From NCBI RefSeq assembly GCF_000417875.1, contig NW_006920887.1:187361-251360 (forward strand): DNA of 64,000 nt, read 5' to 3'. Both the position numbers and the translations under genes were made by a program. This document shows positions 55,411 to 64,000 of this stretch, in pieces (the stretch's first letter is position 1; every line of letters begins with the position of its first letter). This DNA is from Pseudozyma flocculosa PF-1. Taxonomy: Eukaryota > Basidiomycota > Ustilaginomycetes > Ustilaginales > Ustilaginaceae. The notes under the pieces were generated by a model. It saw only the letters and a list, made by a program, of their open reading frames with translations. It was not told the origin of the DNA and made no database searches.

Positions 55411-58400
55411 TCAGATGTCGATGATGGCGGCGCAGGCGGCAATAATCATGTCGGTGACGCCAGCCAGGGGCGGGCAGTCGCCGCTGCCCTGCACCGCGTG
55501 CACCTCGGGTCCTCCGACGAGGCCCAGCGCCTCGAAGCCTTCCTGCACCAGCTCGAGGCCGCGCCGGCCATCGCAGAAGCCGAGGACGACGGGGAACGAA
55601 CCGGCGCGCGGGATGCGAGGGTCAACGAGGCTGTTGGAGTGGTCCACGTCCGGAGCATCGAGCACTTGGCCGGCGATGCGGAAGCTCTCGATGTTGGACG
55701 TGGTCCGCGAGCGAGCTGGCTTGCGCACAGGCGGCTGCGAGGCGGCGATGGTGGCGGCGGCGGCGTCCTTTGCAGCTCCATGTCGGTTGCTCGACGGCGC
55801 AAACGATGTCGAGTGGCGCGAAGACGAATTGAAGCCCAGCCGTCGGTACCACGACGAAGAGTGGCCGGAGCGCGGCTCGCCCTGGCCATGCTGCTGCTGT
55901 CGGTGGCCCGTGCCGCTGCCATTCGATGTGCCCGTCGGGAGGGCCCGGGCGCCGATCGGGTTGGCCGCAAGCTCGCGGTCGGTCGATCCGCTGTCGAGCC
56001 CAAACGCGGCCGAGCCTGCGCTGCCGCACTCTGAGTGCGGCGACGGGTCGCCAAAGGGCGTAAACGAAATCCGCATGTACCTCGAAGCCGGCATGTTGGC
56101 GGGACGGCCGATCAAGGGCAGGGGCACCAGCATCGTCAGCGCATCGGCAGACACCCGGTCCAGCCCGAGCAGCGCGTTCTCGTCGTCAGTGTTGCGGGGA
56201 CGCGGCGGTCGCGCCTCGAGACGGCGGGGCACCTTGGCAATCGTGGTAGCCGACGCCAGGCTGAGCGCGCCTGCGTCCGCCGAGCGCGTCGTGTCGAGCG
56301 AGTTGCCCTGCGCATCGTCAGTCCAGCCATAGATGCGGGCCAGCGAGGCGTTGACGGCGGCCCTCGACTGCATCATGCTCAGACGCTCCGATCCGGACGC
56401 GGAGTTGGCGGGCAGCGACATGGACACACCGTGCACGTCGGCAGGGGGCGCTTGCGCCTTCTGAGATCGGCCCGCCGGTCCGTCGGCGAGCTCATGGCTC
56501 TCGCGGGACACTGCGGCCGTCCCCTTGCCGGGGCTACTGGTCGCGTCGGCGTGCGCCTGGCCTGCCACGCACGCCGAACCTCGGCGGGAGCCCATGATGG
56601 TCGATTCCGGTGAGACGGGACGCTCCACCAGCGCCTCGATCTGCTCGAGCGCCTTGCGGGTCAGGGCCATGGCTCGGTTCGGGTTGGTCCTGGGTGCCGA
56701 TGGGCCCGCCGCTGCCGCCGCCGACGACGACAGCGGCACCATGGCTGCTGGACCGCGGGTGCCGTCACCGGCGGGGCAGCTGGGTGGGCTCAGCCCTCTG
56801 CTCGAAGCGGACGATACGCTCTGCGAGCCGCCGACCTTCCTCTTGAACCAAGTGCCGATCTTGCGGTCCCTGCGTTGCGACTGCGACTGGCTCGGAACAG
56901 AGACAGCAGGCGACCGGGCGTTGGCATTGACGACCGCGGCCGACGTCGATGCGCTCCTGGCCGAGATGCTACCCGGCGTGACCGACTCGGCCGTCCGGAT
57001 GCGAGAGAGGGCGACATCCCTCGGAAGCAGCATGCCGTGGCTGTGCGCCGTCCTCCGGCAGCGCTGCTCTTCGTCGACCTGCATCGAGCGCCGGACAAGT
57101 CCCTCGGACGGGAAGCCCGGGAACCGCTGCTGGTCGCGTTGCTGCGTGTTGTGCTTCTGCTGCGTGCCGAGGTCGGCAAAGGTCGGAGGGGGAGCGTCGT
57201 CTGCCGACATGGGCCGGACCGCCAAGCTGCTCGCCGCCTCAAAGGGCGACCGGCAATGCCCGGCGAACAGGCTCTCCTGACCCTGGAGGCCCGCCGACGA
57301 AGGCGTCCGAGGCGAGGCCGGCGATGCGACCGACGTCTTGCTGCGGACCGACTCCGAGACGGGCGCCTCGGACATGCCGCAGGTCGAGGCCTGGCTGTAG
57401 CTCGTCGTGACCGGCCCGACCGACGACTGCGACGTGTGCGATCCGCTGCTTGAGCGGGAGCTGCCGGCAGATCCCAAAGGCGAGGCGGGCGGACGCGCCG
57501 AGGGCCAGTGCTCGCCCGGTTGAAACTGTGCGCCAGGCTCTCCAGGCAGCGAGGGGGCAAAGAGGTCTGCCGCGTCGCCGATCCCGATGCCGCTGCCGAG
57601 GTGGCTGTCGCTCGTTTTGAGGTAGGGCTTGGATCGCGATCGCCGCAACGTCTGAGTGTGGTCGCGGATGTAGGGCCGCGACCGCGAACGCCGAAGAACG
57701 GGGTAGAAGGGGAGGATCTTGGACTCGCTGTGCACCGAAATCGTGCCCGGCGAGGTCGGGCAGCTGTCGATGTCGCTGGTGCGCGCGCTGTCGGTGCGGA
57801 TGCGGTGCTGGGCGAAGCGGAGGCGATGCACGTCGGGCCTGGCCAGCAGCAGAGTCGACGAAAAGGAGCCAGAGGGCTTGCGCAGGAACCCGAGATCGAA
57901 TGCGGCCCTGGCGAACGTCGATCGCAGGGCGAGGCCGGGGATCTCGTCCGATGGTCCCAGGCGGTCGCTGACAACGACGGTGCGGAAGCCCTGGTCGTCG
58001 CAGCTGAGCCCCATCTCTGGGGCGCAGAAGGACTCGGGCACCACGACCCACTTCTTCTGCCGCTTGAAGCTGGTCGCCACCGACCACGCAATCTTGTTGT
58101 ACCTGTTCGTCTGCGGGCAGACAAAGTCGGCCGAATAGAGGTGGCCATCCCAGTCATCGAGGTTGCCGATGTCGACAGAGTGCAGTCCCATTTCTTCAAT
58201 CGAGAGGACGTCGAGCATCTTGAGCGGATCGGCCGGCTCCGGTGACAGGTAGGCCCAGCAGAGAGACCGCGCCGCCGCCGCTGTGGCTGCTGCAGCCGAT
58301 GTTGGATCCTCAAAGGGAAAGACGCCCGATCCCTCCTCAATGTCGGACGGCGTTGCAGAGCTGTCCGGCGAAGGGTCGAAGCGGTTCTTCACGCGGCTTC

Positions 58401-59157
58401 GCGGCTGCAGCGGTTCGCGGCGCTGCTTTGCGGCCACGACGTCCGAAGATGCGTCAGATACGCCGAGGCTGGCAAATCCACCGAGCACCTGGTTGTCTGG
58501 CTGCTGCGGCTGCCAGGCCAGTGCCGAGTCATAGGCCACGGAGCTTGAATCCGCAGAATCGCCTGCCTCCGCGCGAAGCACTGCGTTCGACGAGAGGATC
58601 TCGTTGAAGTCGACGCACTCTGATCGCAAATGAAGCGCAAAGCTGTCCTCGGGTATCGCGCCGGCGGTGATCGCGGCGTTGGGCGGCGCTCCTCGGCTGA
58701 TCATGTCTTCCGAAGAGCTGCGGTGCATGAAGGGAGCGCCGGAGAGGTGAGGGCTCCGTGCGAAAGGGTGCAGGCCACCAGACTGCGAGCGGAGGTGGGC
58801 GTCAAAGGTAGACGTGGGGCTGGCGCTGGACGACTGGGCGGCAAAGGCATCGCCCTCGCCACCCAAGGGCCTCGAGCTGGGACCGGCATCGCCACCAAGA
58901 TCGAGGCCTTGCAGATCGAGCTTGAGACTCTGGCCTGACTGTTGTCGAGCATGAGATCGGCTCTGCTGATCGGCGGAAGGCGCACCGAGACGGACAGATA
59001 CAGGTCCTGAAGACATGGATGCAGAGCCGGCCCCGGCGAGGGCGAGGGCGTCAGTGCCCTTGGGCATACCGTGCGGGCGCCTGTCGATCTTCTTGGACTT
59101 CTTGCCACCTCGCGCCGCTGAAGCGCTCGCCGAAGGGCGCGGCAGATCCGACGGCAT
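55411..59157 (-). CDS. Large Ser-rich protein of unknown function (1248 aa)
   Basis: I do not recognise a domain. This is a single uninterrupted frame with a basic N-terminus (ARGGKKSKKIDRRPHGMPKG), long Ser/Ala/Pro-rich low-complexity regions, and a more ordered segment at about residues 300-440 (SLCWAYLSPEPADPLKMLDV, LDDWDGHLYSADFVCPQ, YNKIAWSVATSFKRQKKW, RSTFARAAFDLGFLRKPSG) that looks like a folded core. Two near copies of LRRSRSxPYI/L lie at about 487-515. A second ordered stretch is at the C-terminus (GSFPVVLGFCDGRRGLELVQ, GVTDMIIAACAAIIDI). There is no signal peptide or membrane helix apart from the weakly hydrophobic C-terminal end. Frame length, codon bias and the ordered core make it a real gene. 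It may be a regulatory or scaffold protein; no function is assigned. Confidence 0.85.
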   Translation of the reverse strand: MPSDLPRPSASASAARGGKKSKKIDRRPHGMPKGTDALALAGAGSASMSSGPVSVRLGAPSADQQSRSHARQQSGQSLKLDLQGLDLGGDAGPSSRPLGGEGDAFAAQSSSASPTSTFDAHLRSQSGGLHPFARSPHLSGAPFMHRSSSEDMISRGAPPNAAITAGAIPEDSFALHLRSECVDFNEILSSNAVLRAEAGDSADSSSVAYDSALAWQPQQPDNQVLGGFASLGVSDASSDVVAAKQRREPLQPRSRVKNRFDPSPDSSATPSDIEEGSGVFPFEDPTSAAAATAAAARSLCWAYLSPEPADPLKMLDVLSIEEMGLHSVDIGNLDDWDGHLYSADFVCPQTNRYNKIAWSVATSFKRQKKWVVVPESFCAPEMGLSCDDQGFRTVVVSDRLGPSDEIPGLALRSTFARAAFDLGFLRKPSGSFSSTLLLARPDVHRLRFAQHRIRTDSARTSDIDSCPTSPGTISVHSESKILPFYPVLRRSRSRPYIRDHTQTLRRSRSKPYLKTSDSHLGSGIGIGDAADLFAPSLPGEPGAQFQPGEHWPSARPPASPLGSAGSSRSSSGSHTSQSSVGPVTTSYSQASTCGMSEAPVSESVRSKTSVASPASPRTPSSAGLQGQESLFAGHCRSPFEAASSLAVRPMSADDAPPPTFADLGTQQKHNTQQRDQQRFPGFPSEGLVRRSMQVDEEQRCRRTAHSHGMLLPRDVALSRIRTAESVTPGSISARSASTSAAVVNANARSPAVSVPSQSQSQRRDRKIGTWFKRKVGGSQSVSSASSRGLSPPSCPAGDGTRGPAAMVPLSSSAAAAAGPSAPRTNPNRAMALTRKALEQIEALVERPVSPESTIMGSRRGSACVAGQAHADATSSPGKGTAAVSRESHELADGPAGRSQKAQAPPADVHGVSMSLPANSASGSERLSMMQSRAAVNASLARIYGWTDDAQGNSLDTTRSADAGALSLASATTIAKVPRRLEARPPRPRNTDDENALLGLDRVSADALTMLVPLPLIGRPANMPASRYMRISFTPFGDPSPHSECGSAGSAAFGLDSGSTDRELAANPIGARALPTGTSNGSGTGHRQQQHGQGEPRSGHSSSWYRRLGFNSSSRHSTSFAPSSNRHGAAKDAAAATIAASQPPVRKPARSRTTSNIESFRIAGQVLDAPDVDHSNSLVDPRIPRAGSFPVVLGFCDGRRGLELVQEGFEALGLVGGPEVHAVQGSGDCPPLAGVTDMIIAACAAIIDI

Positions 59158-60211
59158 GGCGCGAAGAGCCCCCGTTGATCCGTCGTCGCGGGCCAGCGAA
59201 AAGAGACGCTATGCCGAAGACGAAGGAGCAAGGCCGAGCGGGTGCGAGGACAGTGGCAGCCGGGGTGGCGGCCTTCACGAGCCGGGCGCGCACTGGTGAG
59301 GCAAACGCGGACGAGACGGCGGTCGGATGAACGGATCCTGGACAACGAGCCGTGAGTCGAGATGGATTGGGGGGACGTCGACAAGCCGTAGGCGGCCGGT
59401 TGGCGAGGCGAAGCGGCGGGAGAGATTTGTGTCGAGCGGCTGGTGGACTAGGGATCTTGCGGCGGCGACTCGGTGTAGACGAGCGACGGGCGAAAGGCGG
59501 CAAAAGATTCAATGCAAACGCATCCCTGAAGGCCTCGACGTGCGGCGAGCAAAGATGGAGGCGGCGATGGGGTCGGTGCAACGAGGTCGCGGGATAGTTA
59601 TGGCTGAGAGCGCGAAGAAGGCGCCGCAATCGGATGTTCAAGCGATCGAAGGAGACCCGATCGCACTAGAGGGAGAAGGACGCTTCCGAGAATGATGGCG
59701 GCCGAGGATCGGATGTGGTGCAGCCGCTCAAAGATTGAGAGGCGATCGTGTGCTGGATGTCGGAAGCCAGGTGCCACCGTGGGGCGAGGCGAGGCGAGAC
59801 GAGGCGAGCCTGCTTGTAGGAAGGTGGCAGGCGAAGGTGTATGCCCAGGGAGAGGGATGTGCGATGAGAAGTCGACGTGGTGGTCGCGGCGAGAAGGAGG
59901 AAGGGACTGGAAGGGGCGAAGAGTGTCAGGGCTTGGCCAGGCTTGGCATGGCAAGGCGAGGCGAGGCGAGGATGGCAAGGCGACGAAGGGAGGGGAAGGC
60001 AGGGGCAGGCAGATGAGTCGGACGGTCGCAGCGCGGGGGGGGAAAGGCAGGCAAGTTAGGCAGGGAAGCAGCTGGGGCCTGGGCCTGGGCTGGGTTTATG
60101 CCGCCGCCTCGGCTGGAGCGTTTGCTCTCGTGGCCCCCGGCCAGGCTAGCGGTTCAGTCTAAGGCAGGCAAGGCAGGCTTCCCTAGCCTGCCTGCCTGTC
60201 TGCCGGCCTGT

Positions 60212-60231
60212 NNNNNNNNNNNNNNNNNNNN
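60212..60231. other. Assembly gap (20 N)
   Basis: Twenty N bases lie between a GCCTGCCTGTCTGCCGGCC tract and a GCCAGCCC tandem array. The repeats probably caused the gap, so its true length is unknown. Confidence 0.98.
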
Positions 60232-60290
60232 CCCGCCAGCCAGCCCGCCAGCCAGCCCGCCAGCCAGCCCGCCAGCCAGCCAGCCAGCCA
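60232..60290 (+). repeat. (CCCGCCAGCCAG)n tandem repeat
   Basis: Four or more 12-base units of CCCGCCAGCCAG abut the gap. Confidence 0.85.
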
Positions 60291-60412
60291 GACGGGGCGC
60301 CGGTGGGTTTTTTCCCCTGCCTTCCCTCTGTCGAATTTGGCCTCTCTGGTGGCACCCTGGCCTAACGTGCTACCCTTTCTGCCTTGGCATGCTGCCGCCC
60401 GCGCTGCAAACA

Positions 60413-60436
60413 ACAAGCAAGCAAGCAAGCAAGCAG
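60413..60436 (+). repeat. (AAGC)n microsatellite
   Basis: About six tandem AAGC units. Confidence 0.85.
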
Positions 60437-63400
60437 CGAGCAAAAAGGCAACAAGAGCACCGGCCGCAACACACATACAAGCAGAGGGTCAGGACCCACC
60501 ACCTCAAGTCCCACGCCGCCGTCTGGGCCGGCCCTTTGTCCTCGGCCTGCCCCTTCATCTCGTTGGACAATCTCAGCATAATGTGCCTTTGCACTAGGAA
60601 GTCGGCCGCCGGGACAGGCATGGCATGCCACCGAGCAAGCAAGTCAGCAGCAAAGCAAGCAGGCAAGCAGCGGCACCGGCAGCGGAAGCGGCAAGCTAAG
60701 AGCCAGCGAAACGTCGTGCGTGCTGCCAGCGTGGCGCATCCCAAAAAAGAACGGGCGGCCGGGAGGCCTGCCTGCCTGCCTGCCTGCCTGGTTTTGCGCA
60801 TCGACGCCGTCGTGCGTCGTTTTCCGGTCGACCCGCCGCTTTCTTTCGATCTCGCCCGCTTTCTCGAGGAGAGCAGCCCTCGTGCGTGCGGAGTGCCCCA
60901 GCCTAGCAAACTGCCTCTGACCTGCCTGCCTCGCCTGTTTTCGCCTCGGTTCGCCCCGCCTCGCTGCTAGTTAACCCAAGCCTGGCCTAGCCTAGCCTGC
61001 TGGGGGCCACGCGCGTCGATCGGCAGGGCCCAAACCCGCTTCGCCGGTCGGGGTTGGCCAAACGAGGCGGCGGGCAGCGGCCAGCCACGCGCCGGCGCTG
61101 CGCGGCCCCTAGCCTGGCTCGCTGCTCGCACCGCGTCTGGATCGACTTCCTCTGAGCAGGCAAGCAAGGGTGATGATGACGACAGCCGCAGTCGATCTTC
61201 GTCGTCGCCACCACAGCAATACATAATGAGCTCCTGCGCCGCCGCCACTGCCGTCATGATTCTAGCACCATCTGCCGTCTGCTCTTCTTTGCCGTAGCTG
61301 GATCTGCCTCCCTTTTGTGAGGATGCCATATGGGAACTCGAGGCCGGTCGGACAGTGCCCACGGCGCGCGGACGGCGCCGTACGGCTGCACACGGCGAAT
61401 CGAACAAGCCACCGCGGCTCCTACCAAGCAGCTTGCTCGAGGAGCGCAGAGCCCCATCGAAGCGGTTGCCACATGAATGGGCGGAAGGAATGGGCGGATG
61501 GGCCGGCACAACACAGAGAAGAGACAGAAGAGAGAGACAGACGGACGCTCGGCCGGTGCGTCCGTTGTCGTCGCCGCCTGTGTGGCGTTGCCGGTTGCCG
61601 CGCTCACAGGGGCCTCGTTGGACGACACCGGCCAGCACACTACTGCAAGTTCGGCCCTTCCCTTTGTTGGCTGGCTGGCGTCGCTGCTGCTGTCGCACCT
61701 CCCACGGTTCTCATATGAAATGGGAGTCGTTGACAAGCCTGCCGGGTGCAGACGTGTCTTCCTAGCTTTTTTTGTTGTTTGCCAGCTCGAAGCGGTTTCC
61801 AACGACTGCTGCTCATCATCGATATGAGACGGTGCGGGGCCGCCGAGGAAATTTGGAACACGAGTAGGGCCGCCGCCGTAGCCACGGATCGGACCGATAC
61901 GATGCGCATCCCATCGTCGTTTCCGTCGTCGTCGTCGTCGCTGTAGTCGCATTCGCCTTCGAGAGCGTGCGAGGAGGGCCAAGCAGGCAGGCAAAAGGCA
62001 AGGCCGAGAGGTCAACTTCGAGATGCAACGAGGCGGGCATGAAGGAACAGGTAGGCAGGCTGAAGGAAGGCATCAAGCAAGCCACGACGCAGCGGGCAGC
62101 GGAGATGGCAAGCAAGCAGCAGGCAGGCAGGTAGGGAGGCGCCCGAAAGGGTCCAGGCCCCCTTTTTTTCGCTGGGATGGCAGGCAGGCCGGCAGGCTGC
62201 TCCGCCGCGGCCCTCGAAACCGCCGCGTGCGCTTTGGGTGGCAGCTCGCCTGGCCTCGCTCGCCGCTGCGCTGGGCCCGCACGCATGTATGGCATGCGTG
62301 CATGGTTGCGGCGGCGACGGTGGGTGCAAAGGGGCAGGCTGGGTCGTGCAGCGGAGCGCCATCCCGAGGGGCAGGCAACGGGTCCGGCCCTCAAGCTAAG
62401 CCTCCCAACCTGGCCTGCCTGCTTCTGCCCCACGACTGGACCCTTTGTCCCGCCATCCGGCCGGCTCTTGCCCGAGAAGCTTTGCTCGTTCGTACGTACG
62501 TGCGTTTGTCGCCGTCGTCGTCCATCGTTGGGGCCTCAGGCAGCCATGCTGCCGCCGCGGCTGTTGCGATTCGCAGACACAAAGGGTCCAGATATCATCG
62601 AGAGGCCGGGCCGCTACTGACACTACTACAGTACGGCCGGCACCTACCGATGGCTGTGCCGCTCTGAATGGAGCGAAGCGTGATTGGTCCCCTCGTCCCC
62701 GTCGCTATCGGGTGGCGTGGCCGGCCCGGAGGGGCACGGCGGGGCAGATGACAACACTGCGGCGGCAGCGGCCGCGGCGGCGTGCGAAATACAGGTAGCA
62801 AGTTGCGTCCTTGCCGTGCCTGTCCCTCGTCGACTTACGGCGGCCGATCCCGCCGTCGCTGTTTGGTGGCGTCCGTCGGTCTGTCCTGCAGTGGGTGAGG
62901 CGGTTGAAGCGACGGTGCAAGCAAACATGCATACCTGCCTACATATGTATCAACGGACCAGCAGGTATTTGGCTTCGGAGCAGATGATCCGGTATGGTGG
63001 AGCGTTGACGGCGTCGTCTGCACTCACGAGAGTCTACGTATCTCCTCCCAGCTTGCCCGCAGATGTAGCGTCGCAGTCCAAGGTCGCAGCTGAGCGGCGG
63101 AGCCGCACCGCCGTGACTGGACAGGGCAAGCAGCAGATCACGTCGGGTCGGACGCAGAACGACATGGGCCGAGCGCCACCTGTCCTCGAGGCGGGGCCTG
63201 CAACCGCGGTACGGCACGAGGTGGGCCGGAGGGGTCGGAGGCAGAAGCAAGCAGGCAAGCAGGGTGCGTTGGCACGCGCCCGCCCGCTCGTTCGCTCGCT
63301 ACCACAGCATCCAACGCTTCCATACATCGACGATCCGGGTCGAGATTGGCTGCGTGGGTGAGCGCGGACGGGCGGGCGAGGGGGCAGTCGTGCAAAGGAC

Positions 63401-64000
63401 GCACGCGCGCGCTCCGCTCCCCGTCTCCGACCTCCCCGGTCGCATGCGCATGAACAAAGGGAAGGCGAGAAGGCGGCGCCGGCATGATGCTGCCCGGATG
63501 GACGGACGGACGGACGGACGTCGCTCGCCTCCCTTCCTTCGGTTTGGGTTGAGTCCGTCGTTTGTCCCAGGCGGTACGTACGTAGACGAGCAAGCAAGCA
63601 TGCGTCGAGTCTTGTGGTACACGGACGGGACCCTTGCAGCCCCTTGCCTTGCTTTGCCTTGCCTGTCTGCCCAGCTGGGGGCCTCATCGTCGCCCGTGAC
63701 CTGGTTCCTTGATTCCCCTGGGAGCTTGCTTGTCGATCAAAGCCGTCTAGGACAACCGCTGCAACGATTCCGTTGACGCTCGGAGTTGACCTCGTCTAGC
63801 CTCTGGCCCCTCGTCGAGATGGTGAGTGCCGGGCCGGCATAGCACCCAAATGCCTTGCTTGTTCCCCTTGCTCCAGGACACGGCGACGTTTCGGTCGAGG
63901 CGTGCAACCACCAATGAACCAACGAGCAGACGGCGGCGACGACGAGGACCGTGCCGCGATCAGAAGTCAGCTCCAGTCAGGACCTTGGCGTCTCTAGGCA

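Larger units (their letters stand above)
59158..64000. other. 4.8-kb gene-poor region with repeats and an assembly gap
   Basis: No gene is supported to the window end. It contains GGCGAGGCGAGGC arrays (near 59781-59810 and 59953-59970), GCCTGCCT arrays flanking the N run, a CCAGCCCGCCAG array at 60232-60290, (AAGC)n at 60413-60436 and GGAC repeats near 63498-63520. Open frames of 60-290 codons overlap on both strands and are composed of repeat translation or Arg/Pro-rich sequence. Confidence 0.5.

Noticed and set aside
54369..55442. A 357-codon minus-strand frame next to the 1248-aa gene
   Set aside because: It overlaps the neighbouring gene's 3' end on the same strand and translates to Arg/Cys/Pro/Ser repeats, including a run read from CAG-type triplets.
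63820..64000. A possible gene start at the right edge (ATG followed at once by GTGAGT, acceptor near 63873)
   Set aside because: It mirrors the RTF2 start-codon exon, but the following frame is short, Arg-rich and unrecognised and runs off the window, so it cannot be supported.

Overview
This window looks like a chromosome segment from a GC-rich basidiomycete fungus, probably a smut-like member of Ustilaginomycotina. The phylum is well supported by spliceosomal genes with short introns (mostly GTGAGT donors) and fungal forms of SSZ1, RTF2, COX9, RNase H2 subunit C, DSL1 and a PDR-type ABC transporter. The subphylum is only an inference. No CRISPR array, operon, rRNA or convincing tRNA was found. 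A 20-base run of N at 60212-60231 marks an assembly gap.

Layout. (1) 0.5-8.6 kb is a compact housekeeping block: COX9 (+), RTF2 (-), RPB7 (+), SSZ1 (-) and RNH203 (+), with divergent pairs sharing short promoters. (2) 8.7-19.3 kb is a gene-poor island in which every gene I can support encodes a signal-peptide protein: a 312-aa Asn/Gly-repeat protein, a seven-exon 157-aa Asn/Gly-rich protein, a 173-aa four-cysteine protein, and two small paralogous Gly-rich proteins (77 and 66 aa). Four of the five have a TATA box about 100-145 bases upstream of the ATG. This is the best candidate for a little-described system, a cluster of secreted surface or effector-like proteins. (3) 22.2-27.0 kb holds a full-size PDR-type drug-efflux transporter with a probable one-base homopolymer discrepancy near its start. 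(4) 27.5-29.0 kb is a relic island of lower GC: a frameshifted pseudogene with a GIY-YIG-like stretch, abutted by a 471-bp inverted-repeat (foldback/MITE-like) element.

(5) 30.8-42 kb returns to housekeeping genes: a ZW10/DSL1-family tethering protein with a greatly expanded acidic tryptophan region, a nine-exon amidase, CRIPT, and a short-form phosphoglycerate mutase. (6) 42.9-52.1 kb has a 2054-aa multi-START lipid-binding protein with a C-terminal membrane anchor, converging on an unusual G-protein alpha subunit whose catalytic switch II Gln is Ser. (7) 55.4-59.2 kb has one 1248-aa Ser-rich protein of unknown function. (8) 52.1-55.4 kb and 59.2-64.0 kb are gene-poor and rich in GCAA/GCCT tetranucleotide repeats.

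The genes do not form one pathway. The housekeeping genes serve respiration, replication, transcription, translation, membrane traffic and glycolysis. The secreted island, the efflux pump and the Galpha are the parts that suggest environment- or host-facing biology. Exon boundaries were inferred by hand from splice consensus, reading phase and family similarity; no transcript evidence was available.
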